Shown one piece after another: positions 1 to 8,528 of a stretch of DNA of 64,000 nt. The first letter of the stretch is position 1, and each line of letters begins with the position of its first letter. The notes below the pieces were generated by a model. It was not told the DNA's origin. It did no database searches and saw only the letters and a program-made list of their open reading frames with translations. Where the stretch lies: positions 868,001 through 932,000 of the forward strand of contig NZ_VFPA01000003.1 of the NCBI RefSeq assembly GCF_006716445.1. Reading direction: 5' to 3'. Source of the stretch: Pseudonocardia kunmingensis (GTDB lineage Bacteria; Actinomycetota; Actinomycetes; Mycobacteriales; Pseudonocardiaceae). The position numbers and the translations under genes were made by a program.

Positions 1-5
1 GCTGT

Positions 6-1433
6 TCATCCCCGGGGGAGCCGCGACTTCTGCACCTTCCCCATGTCGTTGCGCGGCAGCGCGTCGGTGAACCGCACCTCCCGCGGGCGCTTGTGCGGGG
101 CGAGCAGCGTGGCGACGTGGTCGACGAGCTCCTTCTCCTCCGGCGCCTCCCCGACCGCGACGACGTGCGCGACGATCCGCTCGCCCAGGTCCGGATCCGG
201 CACGCCGACGACGGCCGCCTCGGCCACCCCGGGGTGCTCCAGCAGCGCGTTCTCGATCTCGCCCGCCCCGATCTTGTAGCCGCCGGACTTGATCAGGTCG
301 GTTGCGCTGCGCCCGACGAGCGCGAGCGCGCCGCTGGCGCTCCACTTGCCGATGTCGCCCGTGGCGAACCAGCCGTCCGCGGTGTGCGCGGCGGCGGTGG
401 CGTCGGGCCGGTTCAGGTAGCCGGTGAACAGGCCGGGCCCGCGCACCTCGACCGCACCCAGCCCCTCGCCGTCGTCGCCCGGCAGCGGGGTGAGCCGCAC
501 CTCGGTGTCGCGCAGGGGACGGCCGACGGTGCCGGGCTCGGGCTCGTCGGACGCGCGCTGCGCGGTGAGGATGAGGGTCTCGGTGAGTCCGTAGCGCTCG
601 CGGACGGCGAGGCCGGTGAGGCGGTGCAGCCGGGCGTGGTCGACGGCGGTGAGCGCGGCGGAACCGGACACCAGCAGCCGCGCGCGGCCGATCGCCGCGG
701 CGGACTCCGGATCGTCCTCGAGGGCGTCGGCCAGCCGGTGGTACTGCGTCGGCACCCCGAACACCAGCGTGGGCGCGGCGGCCGCGAGCGCCCGCGGGTC
801 GAGCGCGCCGATGTGGTGCAGCCGCCCGCCGCGCCGCAGCGGGCCGACCACGCCGAGGATCAGCCCGTGCACGTGGAACAGCGGCAGCGCGTGGACGAGC
901 AGGTCGGCGTCGGTCCACTCCCACGCCTCGGCGAGGGCGTCGACGTTGGACGCCACGGCCGACCGCGTGAGCACGGCCCCCTTGGGCGGCCCGGTCGTGC
1001 CCGAGGTGTAGATCACGAAGGCGGTGGCGTCGGGTGCCGGCTCGCCTGTGGGCACCGTGCCCTCGGCAGCCAGGTCGACGTCCAGCCGCGGGAGCGCCGC
1101 GAGCGGGCCCGGCAGCGTGACGCCCGGGGCGGCGAGCACGGCCTCGGGCGCGGAGTCGCCGACGACGTGCCCCAGCTCGCGCTCCCCCAGCTTCGGGTTG
1201 AGCGGCACCGCCGTGACGCCGGCCAGCAGTGCGGCGGTGACCCCGACGGCGGTGTGGATCGAGGGCGTGGCGAGCACGGCCACCCGCTGCCGTCCGGCCA
1301 GCTGCGCCGCCAGCGCCCCCGCCGCGGACGCCAGGCCTGCGTAGCTCAGCTCGGTGTCGTCCCCCTCGCGGGTGCGGAACCGCAACGCGGTGCGGTCCGG
1401 GGGATCGAGCAGCGCGGGCAGCAACGGGGTCAT
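6..1433 (-). CDS. AMP-dependent acyl-CoA synthetase, malonyl-CoA synthetase-like
   Basis: A 475-residue adenylate-forming enzyme expected to activate a carboxylic acid (malonate or another short/branched acid) to its CoA thioester in the cytoplasm. The nucleotide loop reads YTSGTTGPPKGAV, followed by the ALPLFHVHGL segment, RYGLTET before the adenylate site, GWFATGDIG, and the hinge/C-domain GRSATDLIKSGGYKIGAGEIE with the catalytic lysine in PRNDMGKVQK near the end. HVHGL plus the SGGYKIGA hinge is typical of MatB-type synthetases, but substrate cannot be fixed from sequence. The ATG start overlaps the stop of the upstream FAD-oxidase gene by 4 bp (ATGA), so the two are probably co-translated. 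Complete: the stop lies at the left edge of the window. Confidence 0.88.
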   Translation of the reverse strand: MTPLLPALLDPPDRTALRFRTREGDDTELSYAGLASAAGALAAQLAGRQRVAVLATPSIHTAVGVTAALLAGVTAVPLNPKLGERELGHVVGDSAPEAVLAAPGVTLPGPLAALPRLDVDLAAEGTVPTGEPAPDATAFVIYTSGTTGPPKGAVLTRSAVASNVDALAEAWEWTDADLLVHALPLFHVHGLILGVVGPLRRGGRLHHIGALDPRALAAAAPTLVFGVPTQYHRLADALEDDPESAAAIGRARLLVSGSAALTAVDHARLHRLTGLAVRERYGLTETLILTAQRASDEPEPGTVGRPLRDTEVRLTPLPGDDGEGLGAVEVRGPGLFTGYLNRPDATAAAHTADGWFATGDIGKWSASGALALVGRSATDLIKSGGYKIGAGEIENALLEHPGVAEAAVVGVPDPDLGERIVAHVVAVGEAPEEKELVDHVATLLAPHKRPREVRFTDALPRNDMGKVQKSRLPRG

Positions 1434-2812
1434 CCGACCACCTTTCCGGGGTTGAGGATCCCTTGCGGATCCAGGGCCTGCTTCACGGCGCGTTGCAGCG
1501 CGAGCACCTCGGGGCCGAGCTCGGCGCGCATGCCGGGCAGCTTGAGCAGCCCCACGCCGTGCTCGCCGGTCACGGTGCCGCCGAGGGCGAGCGCGGCGTC
1601 GACGATGTCGTCGAACGCGGCCTGCGCGCGCCGCTTCGCCGCCTCGTCGCCGTGCGGGGTGAGCAGCAGCGGGTGCAGGTTGCCGTCGCCGGCGTGGGCG
1701 ATGTTGGCGATCATGACGTCGTGCCGCGCGGCGATCTCCTCGACGCGCGCGAGCATCTCCGCGAGCCGGCCGCGGGGCAGGCAGACGTCCTCGGTCAGCA
1801 GCGCCTCCCCCCGCTGCTCCAGCGCGGGGTAGGCGAGCCGGCGGGCGTCGAACAGCGCGTCGGCCTCCACCGGGTCGGTCGAGAACACCGCGTCGCGCGC
1901 CCCGGCCGCCTCGAACTCGGCGAGGATCGCCGCGGCCTCCTGCTCGGCGGCGGGTTCGGGCAGGTCGGTCTGGGCGAGCAGCAGCACGGCCGCGTCCTCG
2001 GGCAGGCCGGCGTGCTTCCACGCGTTCACCGCGTGCAGGCAGACCCGGTCGACCAGCTCGAACGCCGAGGGCTGCAGGCCACGCGCGGTGACCCGGGAGA
2101 CGGCGTCGCCCGCGGCCGTCAACGTGTCGAAGAACCCGACGACCGTCCGGGGTGTCCCGGTGCGCAGCGGGCGCAGCCGCACGGTGATCTCGGTGATCAC
2201 CCCGAGCGTGCCCTCCGAGCCGACCATGAGCCCGGCCAGGTCGTAGCCGGCCACGCCCTTCGCGGTGCGCCGCCCCACCCGCACGACCTCGCCGGACGCG
2301 GTGACGACCTCGAGCGCGAGCACGTAGTCGCGGGTGACGCCGTACTTGACGCAGCACAGCCCGCCCGCGTTCGTGGCGACGTTGCCGCCGAGCGTCGACC
2401 ACGGCGAGCTGGCCGGGTCCGGCGGGTACCACAGGCCGCGCTCCGCGGCGGCCGCGCGCAGGTCGTCGTTGACGACGCCGGGCTGCACGACCGCGAGCCG
2501 TTCGGCCTCGTCGATCTCGACGATCTCCCGCATCCGCTCGGTGCTCAGCACCACGCACCCGTCGACGGCGTTCGCCCCGCCCGACAGCCCGGTGCCCGCC
2601 CCGCGCGGTACCAGCGGGCGACTGTGCCGGGCGCACGCGCGGACGACGACCGCGACCTCGTCGGTGCTGCGCGGGCGCACCACCGCCGCCGCGCGCCCGT
2701 GCACCGCCCACTCGGCCTCGTCGTGCAGGTAGGGCGCAACCACGTCCGGATCCACCAGGACGCGGTCGGCGGGGAGCGCGGCCATGAGCTCGGCGACGAG
2801 GGGGTCGGACAC
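1430..2812 (-). CDS. GlcD-like FAD-linked oxidase (D-lactate/glycolate-type dehydrogenase)
   Basis: A 460-residue member of the FAD-linked oxidase (vanillyl-alcohol oxidase fold) family, expected to oxidise a 2-hydroxy acid to a 2-oxo acid. The PP-loop FAD-binding half carries PRGAGTGLSGGAN and SSPWSTLGGNVATNAGGL; the C-terminal half carries NIAHAGDGNLHP and GTVTGEHGVGLLK, both conserved in GlcD/D-lactate dehydrogenases. I chose the GTG giving VSDPLVAEL because the longer reading adds an unrelated Pro/Ala-rich lead. It lies upstream of, and overlaps by 4 bp, the acyl-CoA synthetase, implying a two-gene operon that may oxidise then activate a small acid. No FeS partner subunit is adjacent. Confidence 0.88.
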   Translation of the reverse strand: MSDPLVAELMAALPADRVLVDPDVVAPYLHDEAEWAVHGRAAAVVRPRSTDEVAVVVRACARHSRPLVPRGAGTGLSGGANAVDGCVVLSTERMREIVEIDEAERLAVVQPGVVNDDLRAAAAERGLWYPPDPASSPWSTLGGNVATNAGGLCCVKYGVTRDYVLALEVVTASGEVVRVGRRTAKGVAGYDLAGLMVGSEGTLGVITEITVRLRPLRTGTPRTVVGFFDTLTAAGDAVSRVTARGLQPSAFELVDRVCLHAVNAWKHAGLPEDAAVLLLAQTDLPEPAAEQEAAAILAEFEAAGARDAVFSTDPVEADALFDARRLAYPALEQRGEALLTEDVCLPRGRLAEMLARVEEIAARHDVMIANIAHAGDGNLHPLLLTPHGDEAAKRRAQAAFDDIVDAALALGGTVTGEHGVGLLKLPGMRAELGPEVLALQRAVKQALDPQGILNPGKVVG

Positions 2813-2870
2813 GGGACAGGACGCTAACCCGCCGGACGCCCCCGCCGCACCTGTCTGTGGCGGGACCGGC

Positions 2871-3815
2871 TCACGACCGGCGGAGCCGGGCGGCCAGTGC
2901 CCGCCCGAGGAGGTGGCCCGAGCGCCACGCGGTCTCCACCCGCGGGCTGCCCCAGCCGTCGCCTGCGAGGGCGACACCGTCCGCACCCAGGTGGAACGGC
3001 TCCTCCTGCCCGTCGGCGGGACTCGCGTGCGGCCAGTGCTGCGCGAGCGTCCACCGCGGCGGGCTGCCGACGCCGAGCAGGTCGCGGATCGCGGCGAGGA
3101 CCGGCGCGACCGCGGCGTCCGGATCGGCGGCGTGGGCGCGCGCGAGGTCCGCGGTCGTGTGCGCGACCAGGACGGGCGCGCCGTCGCCGCGGCGGGCGCC
3201 GTCGTCGGCGACGAGCGTGAGCACCGGGTGGTCGTTGACGAACGCGGCCGGCAGCTCGTCCCACTCGCGGGCGTCCCATCCGGCGGCGACGGCGATCGCG
3301 GGCCGCCACTCCCGTCCGTTCAGGTGCGCGGCCGCGGGGTGGCCGGGATCGAGCAGGGCCAGCGCCTGCGGGTCGGGCATCGCGAGCACGACGGCATCGG
3401 CCGGCTCGCCGTCGACGGTGGGACCGGGCCCGACCCGGCGCACCTCCCGGCTCGTCTCGACCGCGAGGCCCGCGGCGAGCTCCGCGACGAGACCACCCAG
3501 CCCCGCGGGCGCCGCCCAGCGTTGCGGGCCGGGGGCCCGCTCGCGCGTCCCGCCCGCCAGCACGGCGAGCTCCGAGGTCCACGGCCGGGCGAGTCCGGCG
3601 GCCCGCCACCGCTGCACGACCGCGGCGAAACCGGGATCGCGCACCGTGAAGTAGGCGGCGCCGAGGTCGACGGCCCGCCCCTCGACGACCGCCCCGCCCA
3701 TCCGGCCCCCGACGCCGGCCGCGCGCTCGACGACGCGCACCGGCAGGTCCGCACGCGCCAGCTCCGCGGCGCACGCCACGCCGGCGATCCCCGCCCCGAC
3801 CACCACGACCGACAC
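2871..3815 (-). CDS. Renalase-like FAD/NAD(P)-dependent amine oxidase family protein
   Basis: A 314-residue flavoprotein. The N-terminus has the dinucleotide-binding motif VVVGAGIAGVACAAEL, then ERAAGVGGRMGG (the GG-arginine motif of the monoamine oxidase/renalase superfamily) and DLGAAYFTVRDPGF, typical of bacterial renalase-like proteins. The C-terminal FAD contact is LAGDGWGSPRVETAWRSG. Bacterial renalases reoxidise off-pathway dihydro-NAD(P) isomers, but this subfamily also contains uncharacterised oxidoreductases, so only the fold is certain. The GTG start sits directly before the Rossmann strand; longer readings run into Arg/Pro-rich shadow sequence. It stands 58 bp upstream of the GlcD-like gene on the same strand and could be the first gene of that operon. 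Confidence 0.8.
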   Translation of the reverse strand: MSVVVVGAGIAGVACAAELARADLPVRVVERAAGVGGRMGGAVVEGRAVDLGAAYFTVRDPGFAAVVQRWRAAGLARPWTSELAVLAGGTRERAPGPQRWAAPAGLGGLVAELAAGLAVETSREVRRVGPGPTVDGEPADAVVLAMPDPQALALLDPGHPAAAHLNGREWRPAIAVAAGWDAREWDELPAAFVNDHPVLTLVADDGARRGDGAPVLVAHTTADLARAHAADPDAAVAPVLAAIRDLLGVGSPPRWTLAQHWPHASPADGQEEPFHLGADGVALAGDGWGSPRVETAWRSGHLLGRALAARLRRS

Positions 3816-4233
3816 GGGCGGACCGTACGCCCCGGCCTCTCCGCCGCCGGTGTCGGAGATCCCGAGCGGCTCGAACGAGCGGCCTGGACGAGGGCCGGTC
3901 TGAGCGGCGGCGGCTCGACGACGGCAGCTCACACGACGGCAACTCACACGACGGCGGCTCGACGGCCGCGGGCGATGATGGCGGGAGCCGGTGCCGCCGA
4001 GAGCGCGCCCGCCTCGCCGCTCCCTGCGGTCGACGGGTGAACGGAACACCAGGGTTCTCCGACCGTGATCGAACTGCGCTGGTGTTCCGCTCACCCGCGT
4101 TCCAGCGCGAACCGGTGCCGGAGCGGGTCGCCCAGGGGTTGCAGCCCGACCGGCCGGGAGCGGTCCGCCCGCCCGCCCGGCGGCGCGGACGGTGTCGCGT
4201 ATCGAGCCGGCAGGCGGCGCCGGCGATCGCCGT
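3816..4233. other. Intergenic region with a long inverted repeat (terminator-like)
   Basis: 418 bp between the 3' end of menC and the renalase-like gene, with no credible ORF. Positions 4034-4052 and 4079-4097 form a 19-bp stem with one mismatch (left arm core GGTGAACGGAACACCAG) around a 26-nt loop. It could terminate menC transcription, though it lies 137 bp past that stop and lacks a T-tract. A short 15-bp-period repeat (cores ACGACGGCAGCTCAC, ACGACGGCAACTCAC) is seen around 3916-3960. The region before the renalase start should hold its promoter, but I see no clear -35/-10 pair. Confidence 0.5.
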
Positions 4234-5178
4234 TCAGCCCCGCGTGTGCGCGTCCACTCGGGCCAGCCGCTCCCGCCACCAGAGCTCCCGCTCGGGCACT
4301 GCGGCCACGCGGTCGCGAAGCACCGGCTCCGGCGCGCTGCGGGGCACCGGCAGCCAGCCGTCGCGCGGGACGAACGCCTCCGCGACGACGTCCGTGGTGA
4401 GGAGGGCGCCGGTGCCCAGACCGCACGCCATGTCGAGCTGCGGCAGCGCCCCGGCCAGCGCCAGCTCCGCGGCCATGCCCACGCTCGTCTCCAGGGCCGA
4501 GGACACCACGCACGGCAGGCCGCACGCCTCCGCGACCGCGAGGGCCCGCCGGACACCGCCCAGCGGCGCGCACTTCAGCACCGCGATGTCCGCCGCACCG
4601 GCCACGGCGACCCGCAGGGGGTCCTCGGCGCGGCGGATCGACTCGTCCGCGGCGATCGGCGTGTCGACCCGTCGGCGCACCGCCGCGAGCTCCTCGACGC
4701 TGCGGCAGGGCTGCTCGACGTACTGCAGCCCGCCAGCGGCACGGTCCAGCTCCCGGATCGCGGCCACGGCCTCGTCGACCGTCCACGCGGCGTTGGCGTC
4801 CACGCGCACCGCCCCCGCGGGACCGAGGGCGTCGCGCACCGCCGCGACGCGCTCCAGGTCCGCGGGCAGCGAGCCGGGCGCATCCGCGACCTTGACCTTG
4901 GCCGTGGCGCACCCCGAGGCCCGCACGATCTCCTGCGCCCGCTGCGGCCCGACGGCCGGGACGATGCAGTTCACCGGCACCCGCTCGCGCACCGGCGCCG
5001 GCCAGCCTTCCTCGGCGGCCTCGCGCGCCGCGGCGAGCCACGGCACCGACTCGCGGTCGTCGTAGTCGGCGAACGGGCAGAACTCCCCCCACCCGGCCGG
5101 CCCCCGCAGCAGCATCCCCTCGCGAACGGTGATCCCGCGGAACCGGGTGGTCAGGGGGATGGCGTAGACGTCGGGCAC
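4234..5178 (-). CDS. menC: o-Succinylbenzoate synthase (menaquinone biosynthesis)
   Basis: A 314-residue enolase-superfamily enzyme dehydrating SHCHC to o-succinylbenzoate in menaquinone synthesis. All superfamily residues are visible: the KxK base pair in TAKVKV (K94, K96), metal ligands D127 (VRVDANAAW), E155 (YVEQP) and D178 (PIAADES), and the opposite base K202 (LKCAPLGG). The N-terminal RFRGITVREG matches the actinobacterial MenC capping domain. Length is normal for the short actinobacterial form. No other men gene is adjacent. Upstream lies a 22-bp repeat array separating it from the monooxygenase 3' end. Related N-acylamino-acid racemases are longer and lack this N-terminal pattern. 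Confidence 0.88.
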   Translation of the reverse strand: MPDVYAIPLTTRFRGITVREGMLLRGPAGWGEFCPFADYDDRESVPWLAAAREAAEEGWPAPVRERVPVNCIVPAVGPQRAQEIVRASGCATAKVKVADAPGSLPADLERVAAVRDALGPAGAVRVDANAAWTVDEAVAAIRELDRAAGGLQYVEQPCRSVEELAAVRRRVDTPIAADESIRRAEDPLRVAVAGAADIAVLKCAPLGGVRRALAVAEACGLPCVVSSALETSVGMAAELALAGALPQLDMACGLGTGALLTTDVVAEAFVPRDGWLPVPRSAPEPVLRDRVAAVPERELWWRERLARVDAHTRG

Positions 5179-5251
5179 CGGCCGACCCTACGCACGACGG
5201 ATCCCCGGTGCGGCGGCTCTCCGCGTCGGGACGCGCACGATGCCCCTCCCG

Positions 5252-5413
5252 AGCGGGAGACTCACCAAGCCGAGACGGGAGACTCACCCGGCCGAGACGG
5301 GAGACTCGCGCTGTCGAGACGGGAGACTCGCCGGGGCCAGATGGGAGACTCGCGCAGTCGAGGCGCACGACGCCCGGCGAGTCTCCCGTCCGAACCCCGC
5401 GAGTCTCCCGTTC
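5252..5413. repeat. 22-bp-period GAGTC array A (5 reverse + 2 forward units)
   Basis: Cores GGGAGACTC start at 5255, 5277, 5299, 5321 and 5343 (exactly 22 bp apart); the opposite orientation GAGTCTCCC then starts at 5379 and 5401 (again 22 bp). Flanks within units vary (for example CCGAGAC, TGTCGAGAC). The array begins 15 bp beyond the stop of the reverse-strand monooxygenase gene and ends before menC. Same family as the arrays at 8.5, 14.2 and 61.6 kb. The repeats are palindromic only across the orientation switch, so each half-array can pair with the other in a transcript. Confidence 0.9.
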
Positions 5414-5423
5414 GAGTTCGGGG

Positions 5424-6884
5424 CTACGCCACCAGTTCGTGGTCGGCGGCGCGGACCTTGCGGGTGCGGCGGCGGAAGTCGAAGGTGTAGCCCGGCCACA
5501 GGGTGCGGTTGCGGCCGTCGTCGTCGAGGTACCAGCTCGCGCAGCCACCTGCGGTCCACACCGAGCCTTCGAGCCGCTGCTGCAGCCGCGCGTTGTAGGC
5601 GTCCTGACGGTCGCGACGGGTGTCGAGCGCGGTCGCCCTGTGGACGTCGAGCAGGCGCAGGGCGTCGAGCACGTAGTTCAGCTGCGACTCGATCATGAAG
5701 ACCATGGAGCTGTGCCCCAGCCCGGTGTTCGGCCCGGTCAGGACGAACAGGTTCGGGAAGCCGGCGACCGTCGTGCCGAGGTAGCCCTCGACGACGCCCG
5801 TGTCCGCGAGTCGCGCGCCGTCGCGTCCGGTGATCGGCACCGACTTGCCCAGCCCCGCGCCCACCGTGAACCCGGTCCCGAAGATGATCGTGTCGACGGC
5901 GTGCTCGACCCCGTCGGCAGTGACGACCCCGCTCGGGGTGACCCGCACGACCTTCTCGGTGATCACGTCCACGTTGGGCTGCTTGAGGGCCGGGTAGTAG
6001 TCGTTGGACATCAGGATGCGCTTGCAGCCGATCGTGAAGTCCGGCGTGACCTTGGCCTTCAGCTCCGGGTGCCCGGTGAGCACGCGATCCAGGTAGGCGC
6101 GGGCGAACTTCTCGACCACGGCCATCCGGCGCGGCTTGAGGAACCCGCTGACCAGCGCCTCGTTGCGGGCGTAGACCAGCGCCCGCTGCAGCTTCTGCAG
6201 GACCGGCAGCGCGCGGTAGAGCCGGCGGGCCACGGTCGGCACCGGGCGGTCCGGCTTCGGCAGCACCCAGGGCGCCGTCCGCTGGAACAGCGCGAGCGAG
6301 GCCACCTGCGGCTGGATCGCCGGCACGAACTGGATCGCGCTCGCGCCGGTGCCGATGACGGCGACGCGGCGGCCGGTCAGGTCGTGGTCGTGGCGCCACT
6401 GCGCCGAGTGGAAGATCGTGCCGGCGAACTCGTCGAGGCCGGGGATGTCGGGCACGGACGGCTCGTGCAGCGCACCGGTGCCCCAGACGACGGCGCGCGC
6501 GACCACCCGGGAACCGTCCGCGAGGTCCAGGTCCCAGTGCCGCCCCGCCCAGCGTGCCGCCGTGACCTCGGCGCCGAAGCGGATGCGGTCGCGCAGCCCG
6601 TAGCGGTCGGCGACCCGCTCCAGGTACGCCCGGATCTCCGGCTGCCGCGCGAACGTGCGCGTCCATTCCGGGTTGGGCGCGAACGAGAACGAGTAGAGGT
6701 GCGACTGCACGTCGCAGGCACAGCCCGGATAGGTGTTGTCGCGCCACGTGCCGCCGAGGGTGTCGCCCTTCTCCAGCACGAGGAAGTCCTCGCGGCCCGC
6801 GGTGCGCAGGCGGGCGGCGGCCCCCAGCCCGGCGAACCCGCTTCCGACGATCGCGACGTCCACGTGGGTCTCGGTCTCGTGCAT
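5424..6884 (-). CDS. Flavin-dependent monooxygenase, Baeyer-Villiger type
   Basis: A 486-residue class B flavoprotein monooxygenase inserting oxygen from O2 with FAD and NADPH into a ketone or similar substrate. Visible motifs: FAD-binding GSGFAGL (residues 14-20), the Baeyer-Villiger fingerprint FxGxxxHxxxW complete at F153-W163 (FAGTIFHSAQW), NADPH-binding GTGASA (178-183), and the conserved LVLEKGDTLGGTW and YPGCACDVQSHLYSFSF segments near the N-terminus. Length fits the family. Divergent from a TetR gene across a 71-bp gap holding three tandem palindromic sites, so substrate-inducible repression is likely. Substrate unknown. Confidence 0.9.
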   Translation of the reverse strand: MHETETHVDVAIVGSGFAGLGAAARLRTAGREDFLVLEKGDTLGGTWRDNTYPGCACDVQSHLYSFSFAPNPEWTRTFARQPEIRAYLERVADRYGLRDRIRFGAEVTAARWAGRHWDLDLADGSRVVARAVVWGTGALHEPSVPDIPGLDEFAGTIFHSAQWRHDHDLTGRRVAVIGTGASAIQFVPAIQPQVASLALFQRTAPWVLPKPDRPVPTVARRLYRALPVLQKLQRALVYARNEALVSGFLKPRRMAVVEKFARAYLDRVLTGHPELKAKVTPDFTIGCKRILMSNDYYPALKQPNVDVITEKVVRVTPSGVVTADGVEHAVDTIIFGTGFTVGAGLGKSVPITGRDGARLADTGVVEGYLGTTVAGFPNLFVLTGPNTGLGHSSMVFMIESQLNYVLDALRLLDVHRATALDTRRDRQDAYNARLQQRLEGSVWTAGGCASWYLDDDGRNRTLWPGYTFDFRRRTRKVRAADHELVA

Positions 6885-6905
6885 CGGCGCTCTCCTCCCG
6901 AGGGG

Positions 6906-6946
6906 TTACCGCCAGTAAGTTACCACGAGTAAGTTACGGCCGGTAG
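6906..6946. promoter_or_regulatory. Three tandem TTAC-N5-GTAA operator sites
   Basis: Between the divergent monooxygenase and TetR genes, 13-bp palindromes TTAC-N5-GTAA occur at 6906-6918 (TTACCGCCAGTAA) and 6920-6932 (TTACCACGAGTAA), with a third at 6934-6946 (TTACGGCCGGTAG, one mismatch). Centres are exactly 14 bp apart. Three such sites back to back is a classic TetR-type operator layout, and the position would let the adjacent TetR protein repress both promoters. The protein-DNA link is inferred. Confidence 0.75.
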
Positions 6947-6955
6947 GGTCGGTCC

Positions 6956-7561
6956 GTGGACACCCGAGCGCCCCGCCGCCGCGTCGGCCGGGCCGAACGC
7001 GAACGCCAGATCCTGGACGCGGCCGTGGCCGTGTTCGGCGAGCGCGGGTACCAGAACGCGTCGATGGACCAGGTGGCCGAGCGGGTCGGGGTGACCAAAC
7101 CGGTCCTCTACACGCACTTCGGCTCCAAGCACGGCCTGCTGCTCGCCTGCATCGCCCGGGCCCGCGCGGAGCTGCTCGAGGTGACGTCGACGGCCGCCGC
7201 GGGCGCGTCCACACCCGAGGAGATGCTCCGGCGGGGCACGCTCGCGTTCTTCGAGTACCTGCAGCGCCAGGCGCCCGCCTGGACCCTGCTCTACTCGGAG
7301 GCCGCCATCGCGGGCGATGCCATCGAGGAGATCCGCGCCCAGCAGACCGACTTCATCGCCGCGCTGCTCGCCGCCCAGGCCCCCGACGCCGACGCCCAGC
7401 GCCTCACCGGGTGGGCGCAGATCATCGTCGGGGCATGTGAACGGCTGGCGCTCTGGCGTGCCCGCGCCGACGTCAGCAGCGAGCAGGCCACCGACTACCT
7501 GATGGACCTGGTCTGGACGGGACTGGCAGGCGCGGCGGCCGGCCCGACGAGGCGCGCGTAG
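6956..7561 (+). CDS. TetR/AcrR family transcriptional regulator
   Basis: A 201-residue one-component repressor. The N-terminal helix-turn-helix (about residues 15-60) reads ILDAAVAVFGERGYQNASMD, then VAERVGVTKPVLYTHFGSKHGLL. The C-terminal ligand domain is divergent, as usual, and resembles TetR proteins beside monooxygenase genes. GTG start 10 bp after the third tandem operator, leaving no room for a Shine-Dalgarno site, so the message may be near-leaderless. Most likely controls itself and the divergent Baeyer-Villiger-type enzyme. Inducer unknown. Confidence 0.85.
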   Translation: MDTRAPRRRVGRAERERQILDAAVAVFGERGYQNASMDQVAERVGVTKPVLYTHFGSKHGLLLACIARARAELLEVTSTAAAGASTPEEMLRRGTLAFFEYLQRQAPAWTLLYSEAAIAGDAIEEIRAQQTDFIAALLAAQAPDADAQRLTGWAQIIVGACERLALWRARADVSSEQATDYLMDLVWTGLAGAAAGPTRRA

Positions 7562-7574
7562 CACCCGAGGCACT

Positions 7575-7691
7575 CGTACGACCGGCACCATCGTCCGATG
7601 GGTCCTCACGAACGGCCAGCTCGTACGACGGGACCAGTGGGCGGCGCACACGGGCGCGCGGCGAGTGTCGGACGATAGGTCCGTTCGTACG
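7575..7691. repeat. Imperfect long inverted repeat
   Basis: Left arm 7575-7596 (begins CGTACGACCGGCACC, ends ATCGTCC) pairs with right arm 7670-7691 (GGACGAT ... TTCGTACG) with a few mismatches; a further TCGTACGAC copy lies at 7621. The element fills the gap between the TetR stop and the siderophore-reductase start. It could terminate the TetR transcript, or be a decayed copy of a dispersed palindrome. No coding potential seen. Confidence 0.45.
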
Positions 7692-7747
7692 GCCGATGCC
7701 GCCGCCGCGAGCGCCGCCTCCCGGTCCGCACGGCACAATCACGGGCC

Positions 7748-8491
7748 GTGAGTACCACCGCACCCCGGCTGCTGCAGGTCCGGCGCAGCGAGCAGGTCAC
7801 CCCGCGGATGATCCGGGTGACGCTCGCCGGTGAGGAGCTCGCCGGGTTCGGCGGCGAGGGTCCGGACCGGCGGATCAAGATGTTCTTCCCGGTGGAGGGG
7901 CAGGAGCGGCCGGCCGTGCCGCGGGCGGCCTCGGGCGGCCCGGTGTGGCCGGCGGGTGAGCCGCGCCCGGCGATCCGCACGTACACCGTCCGCCGCTTCG
8001 ACCCGGCGGCCGGCGAGCTGGACGTCGACTTCGTGCTCCACGAGGGCCACGGCCCGGCGGCCGCGTGGGCGCGGGACGCGCAGCCGGGGGCGTGGGTGGG
8101 CGTGTCCGAGCCAGGGGGCCGCTACGAGCCGGACCCCGCCGCGGCCTTCCACGTCGTCATCGGCGACGAGACCGCCCTGCCCGCCGTCGCCACCGTGCTC
8201 GCGGCGCTGCCCGCGGGGGTACCGGCGTTCGCGTTCCTCGAGGTCGCCGACGCCGGCGAGGAGCAGGACCTGCCCGGCGCCGCGGAGCTGCACTGGGTGC
8301 ACCGCGGAGACGCCGAGCCGGGCGCGCCGCTGGCCGCCGCCGTGCGGGCCGCGGAGTTCCCGGCAGGCGACGGGCAGGCGTGGCTCTCGGGCGAGTCGGC
8401 CTGCGTGCGCGACCTGCGCAAACACCTGCTCGACGAGCGCGGCCTCGACCGCCGCCGCGTCTACGCCACGGGGTACTGGCGCGCGCGCTGA
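7748..8491 (+). CDS. Siderophore-interacting protein (ferric-siderophore reductase, ViuB/SIP family)
   Basis: A 247-residue FAD-dependent reductase that releases iron from siderophores using NAD(P)H in the cytoplasm. The FAD-binding motif RTYTVRRFD (R77-x-Y-T) follows a PRMIRVTLAGEELAGF beta-barrel strand, and the C-terminal NAD-like domain has VVIGDETALPAVATVLAALP and WLSGESACVRDLRKHLLDERG plus the terminal YATGYWR signature of SIP proteins. GTG start with a CACAAT hexamer 8 nt upstream, compatible with leaderless transcription. I see no iron box immediately upstream. No siderophore synthesis genes are nearby. The repeat array B starts 40 bp after its stop. Confidence 0.9.
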   Translation: MSTTAPRLLQVRRSEQVTPRMIRVTLAGEELAGFGGEGPDRRIKMFFPVEGQERPAVPRAASGGPVWPAGEPRPAIRTYTVRRFDPAAGELDVDFVLHEGHGPAAAWARDAQPGAWVGVSEPGGRYEPDPAAAFHVVIGDETALPAVATVLAALPAGVPAFAFLEVADAGEEQDLPGAAELHWVHRGDAEPGAPLAAAVRAAEFPAGDGQAWLSGESACVRDLRKHLLDERGLDRRRVYATGYWRAR

Positions 8492-8528
8492 CCCCGCCCA
8501 TCAGCCCCGGTGCACTCGCCCTGCCCGA

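Noticed and set aside
6..2711. A 901-codon reverse-strand open frame covering the synthetase and most of the FAD oxidase
   Set aside because: Only the last 475 codons show family motifs; the rest is an Arg/Ala-rich shadow of the GlcD-like gene in another frame.
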